Position numbers and translations under genes: made by a program. The notes under the pieces are model-generated. The model saw only the letters and a program-made list of their open reading frames with translations, made no database searches and was not told where the DNA came from. Below, one piece after another: positions 16,109 through 24,786 of a stretch of 64,000 nt of DNA. The DNA is taken from positions 124,001-188,000 of the forward strand of contig CAXXKC010000003.1 of assembly GCA_963674835.2 (NCBI GenBank). The letters run 5' to 3'. Positions within the stretch are counted from its first letter, which is position 1. Each line of letters opens with the position of its first letter. The DNA comes from G963674835 sp963674835 (lineage in GTDB: Bacteria > Planctomycetota > Planctomycetia > Pirellulales > Thermoguttaceae).

Positions 16109-18544
16109 TCAGTTCTGCCGTTCGAGCCAAGGAATGACCTTGGCGGCCCAGCGGGCGGCGTGTTGGCGGAGGCCTGGTCCGCTGAAATGGACGCCCTGCC
16201 CGTTGCGTTCGCGCAGTGGGCCTTTGAGGGCGTCGGTGTCGGGGCCTTCGATGGCGATTTGGTCCTTCCAGAGCGACGCCTGGGCTGCTCGGATGTCGGG
16301 GGAGGCTTCGTCGCCGGGTACGTGGTAGCTGACCTGGGCGACGAACCACGGAACGTCCCAGCCGATCGCTTGGCGCGAGTCGCGGATGATTCGTTCGAGG
16401 TATTCTCGATAGAGGGTACCTGGCAGGGTCCGCGTGGGATCCTGCTGGTTGGCATCGGACTCGCCCTGGTGCCACAAGACGGCGCGGAAGCCGTGCGGGC
16501 CAAGCTGTTTCATCCTCGCGATGAACCCGGGGTAGATGTTGCCCTTGCTTTCCCATTGGCCGTCGGGGAGTTGTTGGACGTTGTTGAGGATGGTCGGTGG
16601 GTTGGGGAAGGTGGCGCCTTTGGGGAGCCACTCGCGGACGCTCGTGCCTCCCATACCGCAGGCGACAAAGCCGACCGGCACGTTGCAGCGCTCGGCGACG
16701 GCATCGCCGAGAGGCGGCATGAAGCTGCCGCCGGCGCCACCTGCACCCGGCTGCGGGTCGTTGGCGAGTCGCCAGTGGGTTCCGTCGAAGGTGGAGACCA
16801 GGCCGGTTTTGGTGGTCTGCTTCTCCTCGCCGTTGTTGGCGGAGTTGGACTGGCCGGCCACGACGAACACCTCGCCTACGCCGACGTGGGGCACCTCGGC
16901 CGTGGCGAGCAGCTTGCCGCCGGTGGTCGCCTTGGCGCGGCACACGTACCAGCCGCCGGGCGGGACGGCGATGTCGGCCGTGAAGCGGGCGTCGGTCTTG
17001 TTGATGGTGGCGGGCGTCCAATCGCCGGCCAGTTGCACTTCGATCTTGTCGGCTGCAGCTGGCACGGGGCCGCTTATGTGGACGACGCCCTGGCGGCGGG
17101 AGGTTCGTTGGACGACCTGATAGTCGCGGGGCGAGTCGATCTGGAGCACAACGGGCTCGGCGACTTCCAAAGGCTGGCCGCTGACGAACTCGGCGGCAGC
17201 GGGTGCGTCGAGTTGGAGCTTGACGACGGTGTTGATCTTGTCTTGCTGGTCGGGTGGAAGCTGGACGGTGAGGCCGTCGGGAGCCTGATTGATGGTGGGC
17301 GTGCCGCCTGTGAGGGCCTTCGCGCTCAGCACCTTGGCCTTCAGGGGTGGGAGATGCAGTCGGTCGCCGCTCCATTTCTGGACGTGCAGGTAGAGGGTCT
17401 TGTCGCGATAGGCGGATCCACCCCATGGGCCGTTGTGGAACGGACCGCCGCGCGTGCCGTAGATGCTCTCGCCGTGCTGGGCGAGCCAACGGCCCATCTG
17501 GCGCAGGACTTTCTGCTGATCGGCGGCGATCTCGCCGGTGGGCAGCGGGCCGACGTTGAGTAACAGGTTGCCGTCGCCGGTGGCGCATTGGACGAGCATT
17601 CGGAGGCATTCGTCGAACGTGCGCGTGCGGCCGTCGGGCCGATACGACCATCCGCCGCCGTCGGCGCAGTGCGTCATGGTCATACACGATTCCCAGGGGC
17701 GGTTGTTCTGGAACTTGCCGATTTGCTGTTCGGGGGTGTCGAAATCGCCGCGGGTCAGTTGCCAGACGCCGGGGTCGGGTTGATCTTTCGTGGGTTGGAA
17801 GAACGCCGCCGCACGGTTGTTGACCACGATGCCCGGCTGGAGCTGAAAGAGCATGTCGAACAGTTCACGGAAGCGGTAGTCGCGCCAGTTGCCGGAGACG
17901 TGGTCGAACCAGAGGACATCGACGCGGCCGTAGTTGGTCAGCAATTCGCGGACCTGGCCCATGTAGAATTCGTCGTACTTGCGGTTGTCGCCGACGAGGT
18001 AGTCGGGATGGGTCCAGTCGCGCGTGGAGTAATACCAGCCGAGTTTCAGGCCGTGCTTGTGCGCGGCATCGGCAATTTCCTTGCAGATATCGCGACGGAA
18101 GGGAGTGGCGGCGATGCTGTACTCGGGGCGCAGCTTGGTGGGCCACATGGAGAAGCCGTCGTGGTGCTTGGTGATGAAGACGACGTATTTCATCCCGGCG
18201 TCCTTGGCCAGTTGCATCCAGGCGTCGGCATCGAATTCGACCGGGTTGAACTGTTTGTAGAGATTGTCGTATTGCTCAGGTGGAACCGATTCATGGCCGC
18301 GGTAGTCGTGGGGATGGCCGATGCGAGCCCAACTGATTTCCTTGCCGCAGATGCTGGAGGGGCCCCAATGGATGAACAGGCCGAACCGGGCATCGCGCCA
18401 CCAGGCGAGGCGGGCTTCGCGTTGCTCGGGCGTTTCGGACCGCGGGGTGGACGGTTCACCGGCGGTCGCGAAGCAGGGAGCCATCGCCAGCATCAAGCAG
18501 GGCAACAGGCGACGAAGGATGGTCGTGGTTGTCATGGTGTTCAC
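16109..18544 (-). CDS. alpha-L-fucosidase (GH29) fused to sialate O-acetylesterase
   Basis: An 811-residue secreted protein with a signal peptide (LLPCLMLAMAPCFATAG). Residues about 35-360 are a GH29 barrel: RFGLFIHWGP, TKHHDGFSMWPT, GWYYSTRDW and the nucleophile Asp214 in VLWFDHVSG. A beta domain (about 370-450) and an Ig-like segment follow. Residues about 555-811 are an SGNH acetylesterase with Ser566 in VAGQSNSA, GFVACGMGGTS and the C-terminal GQGVHFSGPG block. Removing O-acetyl groups and terminal fucose from the same chain would suit host-type or algal glycans. The start may be GTG 18544 or ATG 18535, with no strong ribosome-binding site for either. A truncated copy of the tail lies at 11613-11963. 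Confidence 0.9.
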   Translation of the reverse strand: MNTMTTTTILRRLLPCLMLAMAPCFATAGEPSTPRSETPEQREARLAWWRDARFGLFIHWGPSSICGKEISWARIGHPHDYRGHESVPPEQYDNLYKQFNPVEFDADAWMQLAKDAGMKYVVFITKHHDGFSMWPTKLRPEYSIAATPFRRDICKEIADAAHKHGLKLGWYYSTRDWTHPDYLVGDNRKYDEFYMGQVRELLTNYGRVDVLWFDHVSGNWRDYRFRELFDMLFQLQPGIVVNNRAAAFFQPTKDQPDPGVWQLTRGDFDTPEQQIGKFQNNRPWESCMTMTHCADGGGWSYRPDGRTRTFDECLRMLVQCATGDGNLLLNVGPLPTGEIAADQQKVLRQMGRWLAQHGESIYGTRGGPFHNGPWGGSAYRDKTLYLHVQKWSGDRLHLPPLKAKVLSAKALTGGTPTINQAPDGLTVQLPPDQQDKINTVVKLQLDAPAAAEFVSGQPLEVAEPVVLQIDSPRDYQVVQRTSRRQGVVHISGPVPAAADKIEVQLAGDWTPATINKTDARFTADIAVPPGGWYVCRAKATTGGKLLATAEVPHVGVGEVFVVAGQSNSANNGEEKQTTKTGLVSTFDGTHWRLANDPQPGAGGAGGSFMPPLGDAVAERCNVPVGFVACGMGGTSVREWLPKGATFPNPPTILNNVQQLPDGQWESKGNIYPGFIARMKQLGPHGFRAVLWHQGESDANQQDPTRTLPGTLYREYLERIIRDSRQAIGWDVPWFVAQVSYHVPGDEASPDIRAAQASLWKDQIAIEGPDTDALKGPLRERNGQGVHFSGPGLRQHAARWAAKVIPWLERQN

Positions 18545-18983
18545 GGTCTGTTCGTGGTGCGGGTTAGACGAGCGTATATGAGGCGGAACCCCCGTCGCGC
18601 ATCGCCGGGAGGGGCGTCTGTGTTTGTTGGCGGTTGTTCCTGGTCAACCGCTGACCAGCTTGGCGGGCGGAGCGGGGTTGAGAGGCATTTGCGGGAGCCT
18701 GTTGAAGGCGCCGGGCGAGCCGACCCCTTCAATCTTCACTGGCCGGGCCGCGGGCGTCAACAAGGCGCGCGTCGGACTTTGGGCCGGTTCCAAGGGAAAT
18801 GGCGTCGGCTGGCCGTTCCGTAGGCCGTTGTGAAGGCTTTGTGGCAGTGGGGAGCGGGTGAGGGCTCGTTGGGTGCTGGGGCCGGGGGTTTGATGGAGAT
18901 GGGGGAGTTTGGTGGGGAGCCTGTGGAGGTTGGCGTGAGTTTCCGGAGGAAGAGGTCGTTGGATTTGACAGAGCTGTCGACGG
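18545..18983. other. intergenic region, no gene seen
   Basis: About 440 bp between the fucosidase start and the SMP-30 stop, both on the minus strand. Both strands have open frames but none with family features. The plus strand is rich in runs of G around 18860-18930. The fucosidase promoter probably lies here. Confidence 0.4.
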
Positions 18984-19865
18984 TTACAACACGCACGGGG
19001 TTGTGGGAAGGCCGACCGCGCCGGGACGGCATACGAACAGGCTGCCAGCCAGCGGGTGCGCGCGGAGCGAGGCGGCGTCTTCCCGGATCGAGGCGGTCGT
19101 GATGTACAACTGGTCGAGATTCTGGCCGCCGAACCAGCAGGCGGTCGTTTTGGGGACGGGCACGGAGATCTTTTCGAGCGACCGGCCCGAGTCGGGGTCG
19201 ATGCAGTGGACTGCGGAACCGTTGAAGACGGCTACCCAAAGGCGTCCTTCCGTATCGATGGTCATGCCGTCGGGCACCGCCGATGGGTCGTCGGACAGCC
19301 GGGCGAAGGTTCGCCGGCCGGAGATCGTGCCGGAGACGCCATCCCAATCGAACAGATCGACGGCGCCGGTCGGCGAGTCGATGAAGTAGAAGCGGCCGCG
19401 CTGTTCGTCCCAGCAGAGGCCATTGGAGATGCGAACTTCGGTGAGGACTTCGGTCACCTCGAATCGGGCGTCGATTCGATAGAGGCTGGCCGCGGGCTGA
19501 TCGCGGCCGGTCGTTCCCACCCAGAGCCTGCCTTGCGGGTCGCACTTGCCATCGTTGAAGCGGTTGACGATCGGCTTGTCGGCGGGCCAGGGGAGCCGAT
19601 GGGTGCTTTGCGTTGACGGGTCAAAGGCGCAAAGGCCCGACTCCTGCGCGAGAATGAGGCCCGTCGTCGCCCGGGGTACGACCGTGCCAGTCTTCTCGCT
19701 CAAGGGGAACGACGCTTTCTCGCCGGACGCGGGCGTGAAGACGTGCAGCCGGGGTGCGTTGATATCGACCCAGTACAGGGAGTCCTTCCACCAGATGGGA
19801 CCTTCTCCCAGCTCAGAACGTATTTCCCAGGCGACGTGGGCTTCGATCACCGGCTTTTCTCCCAA
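18984..19865 (-). CDS. SMP-30/gluconolactonase-family protein
   Basis: A 293-residue six-bladed propeller of the SMP-30/LRE family, cytosolic (no signal peptide). Family marks are the metal-ligand Glu in SELGEGPIWW, the WVDI strand, NRFNDGKCDPQGRLW, RISNGLCWDEQ and VPDGMTIDTEGRLWVAVF. These give the Glu, Asn, Asn and Asp cation ligands. The enzymes hydrolyse sugar lactones to aldonic acids. With the neighbouring SDR and enolase-superfamily dehydratase it forms the middle step of a non-phosphorylating sugar oxidation route. It is separated from the SDR gene by 154 bp containing repeat B1, and so may have its own promoter. Confidence 0.88.
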   Translation of the reverse strand: MGEKPVIEAHVAWEIRSELGEGPIWWKDSLYWVDINAPRLHVFTPASGEKASFPLSEKTGTVVPRATTGLILAQESGLCAFDPSTQSTHRLPWPADKPIVNRFNDGKCDPQGRLWVGTTGRDQPAASLYRIDARFEVTEVLTEVRISNGLCWDEQRGRFYFIDSPTGAVDLFDWDGVSGTISGRRTFARLSDDPSAVPDGMTIDTEGRLWVAVFNGSAVHCIDPDSGRSLEKISVPVPKTTACWFGGQNLDQLYITTASIREDAASLRAHPLAGSLFVCRPGAVGLPTTPCVL

Positions 19866-19903
19866 TCACGTTTTTGTTCGGCCACGTGCAGTTGGACGTT
19901 CTA

Positions 19904-20005
19904 TTGATGCCTGTATTGAAAACGGAACAAGGGGTCCGACCCAATCCTGATCTTTCGGCCTCCCGATGGTCGGCCTCGTTCCAGTTCCAATGCAGGACCC
20001 AATAG
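19904..20005. repeat. 102-bp dispersed repeat, copy B1
   Basis: Matches 53667-53768 at all but one base over 102 bp. It contains GGGGTCCGACCC and the related GGACCCAAT near its other end, short G/C-rich motifs like those in REP elements handled by RAYT transposases. It sits between the SDR stop and the SMP-30 start. No coding role is seen. Confidence 0.9.
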
Positions 20006-20019
20006 GGCTTCAGGGTTTC

Positions 20020-20799
20020 CTAGACGGCGCAGTCGGGCGGGAGCAACTGAATGTCCATCCCTCCGGAGACCAACAGAGAGGACCCGGTGATGTTTCCGGC
20101 GTTCGCGGAGGCGAGGAACGCTACCGCCTGGCCGATGTCTTCGGGGCTGGACTCCTTTCCCAAGGGGACGTTTTTCCAGCGGCGCAGCTTGATTTCTTCG
20201 GGGAGCGTGTCCCATCGCTCGGTGTAGATGTAGCCGGGGATCACGCAATTGACGCGGATCTTGTGCTCGGCCAATTCGAGGGCGATGGCTCGGGTGAGGC
20301 TCTCGACGCCGCCTTTTGAGGCGATATAGGCGGCCCGATCGTCCAGGGCGCGTCCGGCCGTATTGGAGCCGATATTGACGATCGCCCCACCACCGCGCCC
20401 GACCATCTGGCGGGCTGCATACTGGGCACACAATACGTAGCCACGCAGGTTCACGGCCAGGACTTCGTCGAAGAAGGCGATCGGCATGTCGAGGAAGCGG
20501 TGGCCAAGGCCGAGGTGGCAGGCGTTGTTGACCAGCACATCCAATCCGCCCACCTGCTCTTCGATGCGAGCAAAGGTGCTGGCAACATCTTCCTCTCGAG
20601 CGACATTGGCCGCGGCGGCCAGGTATCGCTCGCCATCGGCGTTCGCATCGCGGTTGAGTGCGTCGACAGTCTGCTGGACCCGATCGGCCGACGTCCCGTT
20701 GATGAAGACCGTGGCACCGTTGCGACCGAACACCTTGGCGATACCCAATCCGGTATTTCGCGCGGAGCCGGTTACGAGGACGTTTTTTCCGTGAAACAT
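20020..20799 (-). CDS. short-chain dehydrogenase/reductase (SDR)
   Basis: A 259-residue classical SDR. The cofactor loop is present as VTGSARNTGLG, the NNAC motif follows the central sheet, and the catalytic Ser is in NIGSNTAG. The Tyr-x-x-x-Lys pair is in AAYIASKGG, and INPG is replaced by CVIPGYIYT. The C-terminal NITGSSLLVSGG is usual. It would oxidise a sugar or a keto-deoxy sugar acid with NAD(P). Next to a lactonase and a dehydratase, the best guesses are a sugar 1-dehydrogenase (for example for L-fucose or D-arabinose) or a 2-keto-3-deoxy-fuconate dehydrogenase. Sequence alone does not decide. It lies 27 bp after the dehydratase gene in the same operon. Confidence 0.88.
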   Translation of the reverse strand: MFHGKNVLVTGSARNTGLGIAKVFGRNGATVFINGTSADRVQQTVDALNRDANADGERYLAAAANVAREEDVASTFARIEEQVGGLDVLVNNACHLGLGHRFLDMPIAFFDEVLAVNLRGYVLCAQYAARQMVGRGGGAIVNIGSNTAGRALDDRAAYIASKGGVESLTRAIALELAEHKIRVNCVIPGYIYTERWDTLPEEIKLRRWKNVPLGKESSPEDIGQAVAFLASANAGNITGSSLLVSGGMDIQLLPPDCAV

Positions 20800-20826
20800 G
20801 ATCGTTCTCGCCTATTGTGGGAGGAG

Positions 20827-21987
20827 TCAGAAGTAGTCTTCCGCTTCGGGCGGGCGGATGTCGGTCAGGTCGCCGCGATAGTGCCGCAAGGGACGCGATT
20901 GATAAGGATGGTCGCCGAAAGCTTGCTCGTTCAATTCGATACCCAAGCCCGGCCGATCGGGAATTTCGAAGTAGCCATCGTTGAAGACCAGGTGTTCGGT
21001 CGTCAGGTCCTTGCGCCAGGGAATATCGGTGGCCATGGTCTCCAAGAGGTAGAAGGTCGGCGTGCAGGCGGCCAGTTGGAGCGTGGCAGCGTTGGCGACC
21101 GGACCGCTCGGGTTGTGGGGCGCAAAGGGCAGATGATAGGCCTCCGCCATGGCGGCGATTTTCTTGCATTCGGCGAGCCCACCCACGTGGGAAACGTCGG
21201 GCTGAACCACGTCGGCGGCGCGGCGCTCGAAGAGTTCGCCGAACTGGGAGCGGTCGTATAGACGTTCGCCGGCGGCGATGTTGATGGGCGATCGCCGTCG
21301 GACATCGGCCAGGGCGTCGAGGTTTCCCGGCGGGATCGGTTCCTCGAAGAACAGCGGCCGGAACGGCTCCAACTGCCGGGCAATCGTGCAGGCTGTCGGC
21401 ACGTTGAAGCGGCCGTGCCCCTCGATCAGAAGATCGACGGCGCTGCCGACCGCGTCGCGCACGGCGCCGACGACGGCGAGGGCGTCGTCCAACTCCTTCG
21501 TGGAGAGATTCATGTAGGCCTTGCCGAAGGGATCCCACTTGAGGGCTTGAAAGCCGCGCGCGGCGGCCGCCTTCGCCTGGTGGGCAAAGGCCTCGGGTGT
21601 TTTGGCACCGGCGAACCAGGCATTGGCGTAGGCTTTGACGCGATCGTTGCACTTGCCGCCCAACAGGCGGTAGGCGGGCACGCCGAGCTCTTTGGCCGAG
21701 ATATCCCACATGGCCATCTCCACGGCGCTGAGAGCCGACATGAGGACGGGGCCGGTTCTCCAATAGGAATCGCGGTAGATCGTGTGGAAGTGGCGCTCGA
21801 TCTCGCGGGGGTCCTTGCCCACGAGGTATTCCTTCAACTCGACGACGGCCGCCTCGACGGCGAGTTCCTTCATCTCCAAGGTCGCCTCGCCGACGCCGGA
21901 GATGCCGGTGTCGGTATCGAGCTTGACGAAGACCCAGTTCGTCCGATAGCAGTGAACCACGTAGGTCGTGAGGTCGGTGATCTTCAT
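20827..21987 (-). CDS. enolase-superfamily sugar acid dehydratase (mandelate racemase type)
   Basis: A 386-residue member of the mandelate racemase/muconate lactonising family, cytosolic. Visible residues are the Lys-Trp-Asp of ALKWDPFG and the metal/acid Glu and His of IEGHGRF. FFEEP and AGERLY supply metal-ligand glutamates, and PHNPSGP supplies the general acid/base His. The pattern is closest to the D-galactonate dehydratase subgroup, but with Glu where that enzyme has the first metal-ligand Asp. It should dehydrate an aldonate to a 2-keto-3-deoxy acid. It sits between the MFS carrier (53-bp gap) and the SDR. The specific acid (galactonate, fuconate, arabinonate) is open. Confidence 0.85.
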   Translation of the reverse strand: MKITDLTTYVVHCYRTNWVFVKLDTDTGISGVGEATLEMKELAVEAAVVELKEYLVGKDPREIERHFHTIYRDSYWRTGPVLMSALSAVEMAMWDISAKELGVPAYRLLGGKCNDRVKAYANAWFAGAKTPEAFAHQAKAAAARGFQALKWDPFGKAYMNLSTKELDDALAVVGAVRDAVGSAVDLLIEGHGRFNVPTACTIARQLEPFRPLFFEEPIPPGNLDALADVRRRSPINIAAGERLYDRSQFGELFERRAADVVQPDVSHVGGLAECKKIAAMAEAYHLPFAPHNPSGPVANAATLQLAACTPTFYLLETMATDIPWRKDLTTEHLVFNDGYFEIPDRPGLGIELNEQAFGDHPYQSRPLRHYRGDLTDIRPPEAEDYF

Positions 21988-22040
21988 GGATTGCAGATGC
22001 TCGGGATGGAAGGGAACGTGCGTGGGTGGCGGTTGTGGGG

Positions 22041-23318
22041 CTATGGCGCTTCTTCGACGACACGATCTCGCTTGAAAAAGAAGAGCAGGCCCACGGCGAC
22101 AGCCAGCCCACCGATGACATAGCAGCCGGAATAGGCGGCGAAGGCGTAGGAGAGTCCCTTGCCCGGCTCAAGCACCTCGCGGAGGTAGCCCATCAACCAG
22201 GGCGCCAGCGAGCCGGCCAGGAAAGCGAGCATCACCATGATGCCAATCGCGGAGGCCCGGTATTTTGGTTGGATCACATCGAACAGCGACGCCTGGGTAT
22301 TGGATTCGTAGAGCCCTCGGAACAGGCCGAAGACGGCCATGGCGGCGTAGACTTGGAGGGCCGACTGTGCCAACCCCATGTAGAGGATCGCCGGGGCGCC
22401 CAGCAGCATGGTGATCGATTGCATCGTCATCCGAGCGCCGGCGTATTTACGGACCAGGGCGTCGGAGAGGATGCCGCCGATCAGAACGCCGACCAGGGCG
22501 GTGATGTGATGGTAGAACATCGAGTAGGCGCCGGCTTCGGTGAGGGAGAGGTTGAACTTCTCGCCGAGGAAGTCGGGTGCCCAAACGATATAGGCGTTGT
22601 TGACGAAGACGACGGCCGTGAAACCGACGGTGAGGAACATTGCGGTCGGAGTGCGGAAGAGGATTCCCAGCATCGTGACGGGGCTCTGCCACTGTTTGGG
22701 AGCTTCGGACTGCCGGTTTTCGTCGCCGTCGCGAAGGCGGAAGATGAAGACGATGCCAAGGACGATTCCGGCGGCACCGTAGACGTAGAAGACGGAGCGC
22801 CATCCCCATCGCTCGGCGATGAAGCCGCCGAGGAAGCCGCTGACCATGATGCCGAAATACATGGCCGCCTGGTGGACCGACATGGCCAGTGCGCGCGTAG
22901 CTCGGTGGAATCGCGCCATGAGCGCGTAGGCGGCCGGGGCATAGAACGACTCGCCGCCTGCCGTGGCCACGCTGCGCACCATGGTCAGGCTGACTACGCC
23001 GCGGCTCAGCCCGGTCAGCAGGGTCGACGTGCTCCAGAAGATCAGGGCGCCGGTAATGACCCATTTCTTGCGGAGCATGTCGCCGAGGTATCCGGCGATG
23101 GGCATGAGCACGGCCAGGGTGAAGAACAGCACCGTGCCGACGAAGCCGAGCTGAGAGTCGGTCAGGTGCAGTTCGGCGCGGATCTGCGGCAGGACCACTC
23201 CGTAGATGGCGCGATCGCCTTGATGGAAGAAGAAGGCCAGGCAGAGGAGGCCGAGCAATTCCCACTTGTAGCTTTGCCGATAGGGTGTTGCCTCCGCCGG
23301 CCGCAGCTCTTCGGTCAT
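22041..23318 (-). CDS. MFS transporter, likely sugar acid or sugar carrier
   Basis: A 425-residue permease with twelve predicted transmembrane helices, a charged central loop (around the GDENRQSEAPKQW stretch) and the early HQGDRAIYGVVLP motif. The latter resembles the anion:cation symporter branch that takes up hexuronates and galactonate. ATG 23318 is chosen because GAGGACC lies about 8 nt upstream; the longer frame to 23384 adds an unlikely basic leader. It is the first gene of the operon with dehydratase, SDR and lactonase, and is divergent from a XylR regulator gene, which probably controls it. Confidence 0.85.
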   Translation of the reverse strand: MTEELRPAEATPYRQSYKWELLGLLCLAFFFHQGDRAIYGVVLPQIRAELHLTDSQLGFVGTVLFFTLAVLMPIAGYLGDMLRKKWVITGALIFWSTSTLLTGLSRGVVSLTMVRSVATAGGESFYAPAAYALMARFHRATRALAMSVHQAAMYFGIMVSGFLGGFIAERWGWRSVFYVYGAAGIVLGIVFIFRLRDGDENRQSEAPKQWQSPVTMLGILFRTPTAMFLTVGFTAVVFVNNAYIVWAPDFLGEKFNLSLTEAGAYSMFYHHITALVGVLIGGILSDALVRKYAGARMTMQSITMLLGAPAILYMGLAQSALQVYAAMAVFGLFRGLYESNTQASLFDVIQPKYRASAIGIMVMLAFLAGSLAPWLMGYLREVLEPGKGLSYAFAAYSGCYVIGGLAVAVGLLFFFKRDRVVEEAP

Positions 23319-23481
23319 TCGGTGGTCCTCATTTCGTCGCGCTGGCGGTCGGCCGATCTGGCGGGATCGGAGTGGTTGGGCCATGTCGCCAGCGGTGGGA
23401 AGGTGTCGATGGGCTGCGAGAAGTCCTGCTGTAACCTGTGTCGTTGGAACCCAGTGTACGGCCTGGCGTGACGGTCGTGCA
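23319..23481. promoter_or_regulatory. divergent control region between MFS operon and XylR gene
   Basis: A short region separating two divergent genes. It becomes sharply AT-rich at 23480-23515, where a TATAAT hexamer occurs at 23488-23493; no good -35 partner is visible. If that hexamer is used, the XylR message would start within a few bases of ATG 23503 or 23512 and be nearly leaderless. A XylR operator is expected here but was not identified. Confidence 0.35.
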
Positions 23482-24786
23482 ATGACTTATAATGACATTT
23501 ACATGATATATATGGACAGTCTTTCTCATGGGAAGCGCGACGTGACAAGCCGAGGGTCGTCGCCCAGACGTGCGGCAGTGTGTATCGATACCCGAGACGG
23601 GGCCGGGCGGCGTCGGCTGCACGGCGTGGCCCAATTCGGCCAGCAGCACAACTGGCGAATGATGCTCGTCCGCCGACGTGGCGAAGAGGCCGCCAAGGAA
23701 GTGATCAAACTGCGACCTCATGGGGTCATTGCGTACATTGCCGACCGGAATCTCGTTGACGCGGCCAAGCAGCTGTCGGTGCCGCTGGTGGATACGGCGA
23801 TCTCCGAGGTCGACGTGGCGAGGTTCGTATCGCTCGACAACCGTGAGGTCGGCCGTTTGGCGGCCGAGTCGCTGACGCGTCTGGGCATGAAGCACTTTGG
23901 CTACTGCGGGGTGCGAGGGAAGCGTGCTTCGGAGGAGCGCGGGTTCCACTTCGCCGAATGCCTGAGGCGAAGCGGGCATGCGCTGGCCCATTTCTCACAG
24001 CGCATCGCTGAGGGAGAATCGCACATCGGGCCGCTGACCGCATGGCTTCTGTCTCTGCAGAGACCGGTCGGGATTCTCACCTTCGACGACAAGCTGGGCG
24101 AGCGCGTGTTGACGGCGTGTCACTGGGCGAACCTGGCCGTTCCGGAGCAGGTCGCCATCCTGGGCATCGGCAATGACGACCTCGTATCGAAGCTGACATG
24201 GCCGTCGCTGTCGAGCATCAACGTGCCGGCCGAACGGATCGGGTTCGAGGCAGCGGAGATTCTCGATCACGCGATGCGTGGACAGCGGATTATTGAAGGT
24301 CGCCGAAGTAGTAGGCTGGTGGGATCACGAAAACACTACGAATACCGGGCTCCCGCTGGTCGCCCTGGTATCACTACTTATGCGACGGTCAATAAGACTC
24401 CGCAGCGACACCTACGCCCGACCGGGATCAGCATGCGCGGCACCACGGCAGTTCTGGCCGTTCAGGATACGACCGTCGAGTCGGCCGCTCGGTATATCCG
24501 TGAGCATTGCGGTGAGGCGGTCGGCGTGGAACACGTAGCGCGCGCCGTTGGCGTGTCGCGCCGCACGCTGGACCGGCGCTTCGTCAAGGCGCTCGGCCGA
24601 TCGGTTCATGAGGAACTTGCCGCAGTGCGAATGCAGAAGGCCTGCGTCCTGCTTTCCGAAGGGCGGGAAACGGTGGCCGTCGTCGCGTCGTTGTGCGGAT
24701 TTCGCACGGCCGCCTCGTTCAGTCGGGCATTTCACCGGCAGGCCGGCTGTTGGCCGATCGAATACCGCAACCGAGTTCGCGGGTAG
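23482..24786 (+). CDS. XylR-type transcriptional regulator (LacI-like sensor plus AraC DNA-binding domain), with extra linker insert
   Basis: About 434 residues. The N-terminal ~270 residues are a periplasmic-binding-protein-like sensor (GVIAYIAD, VSLDNREVGRLAAESL, GILTFDDKLGERVL, GIGNDDLV). The last ~100 are two AraC-type helix-turn-helices (VEHVARAVGVSRRTLDRRF and VVASLCGFRTAASFSRAF). Compared with the paralogue at 26868, about 40 extra residues (roughly 24295-24412) sit in the sensor-DNA-binding linker. That insert carries short inverted and direct repeats. Starts at 23482, 23503 or 23512 are possible, with no clear ribosome-binding site. Its divergent position suggests it controls the MFS-dehydratase-SDR-lactonase operon, probably in response to a sugar. 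Confidence 0.85.
   Translation: MTYNDIYMIYMDSLSHGKRDVTSRGSSPRRAAVCIDTRDGAGRRRLHGVAQFGQQHNWRMMLVRRRGEEAAKEVIKLRPHGVIAYIADRNLVDAAKQLSVPLVDTAISEVDVARFVSLDNREVGRLAAESLTRLGMKHFGYCGVRGKRASEERGFHFAECLRRSGHALAHFSQRIAEGESHIGPLTAWLLSLQRPVGILTFDDKLGERVLTACHWANLAVPEQVAILGIGNDDLVSKLTWPSLSSINVPAERIGFEAAEILDHAMRGQRIIEGRRSSRLVGSRKHYEYRAPAGRPGITTYATVNKTPQRHLRPTGISMRGTTAVLAVQDTTVESAARYIREHCGEAVGVEHVARAVGVSRRTLDRRFVKALGRSVHEELAAVRMQKACVLLSEGRETVAVVASLCGFRTAASFSRAFHRQAGCWPIEYRNRVRG

Noticed and set aside
15972..17687. 571-codon minus-strand frame inside the fucosidase fusion
   Set aside because: It is the out-of-frame shadow of the GH29/acetylesterase gene, whose family motifs are unambiguous.
19901..22171. 756-codon minus-strand frame
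   Set aside because: It overlaps the SDR and dehydratase genes in another frame; the product is Arg-rich and without motifs.
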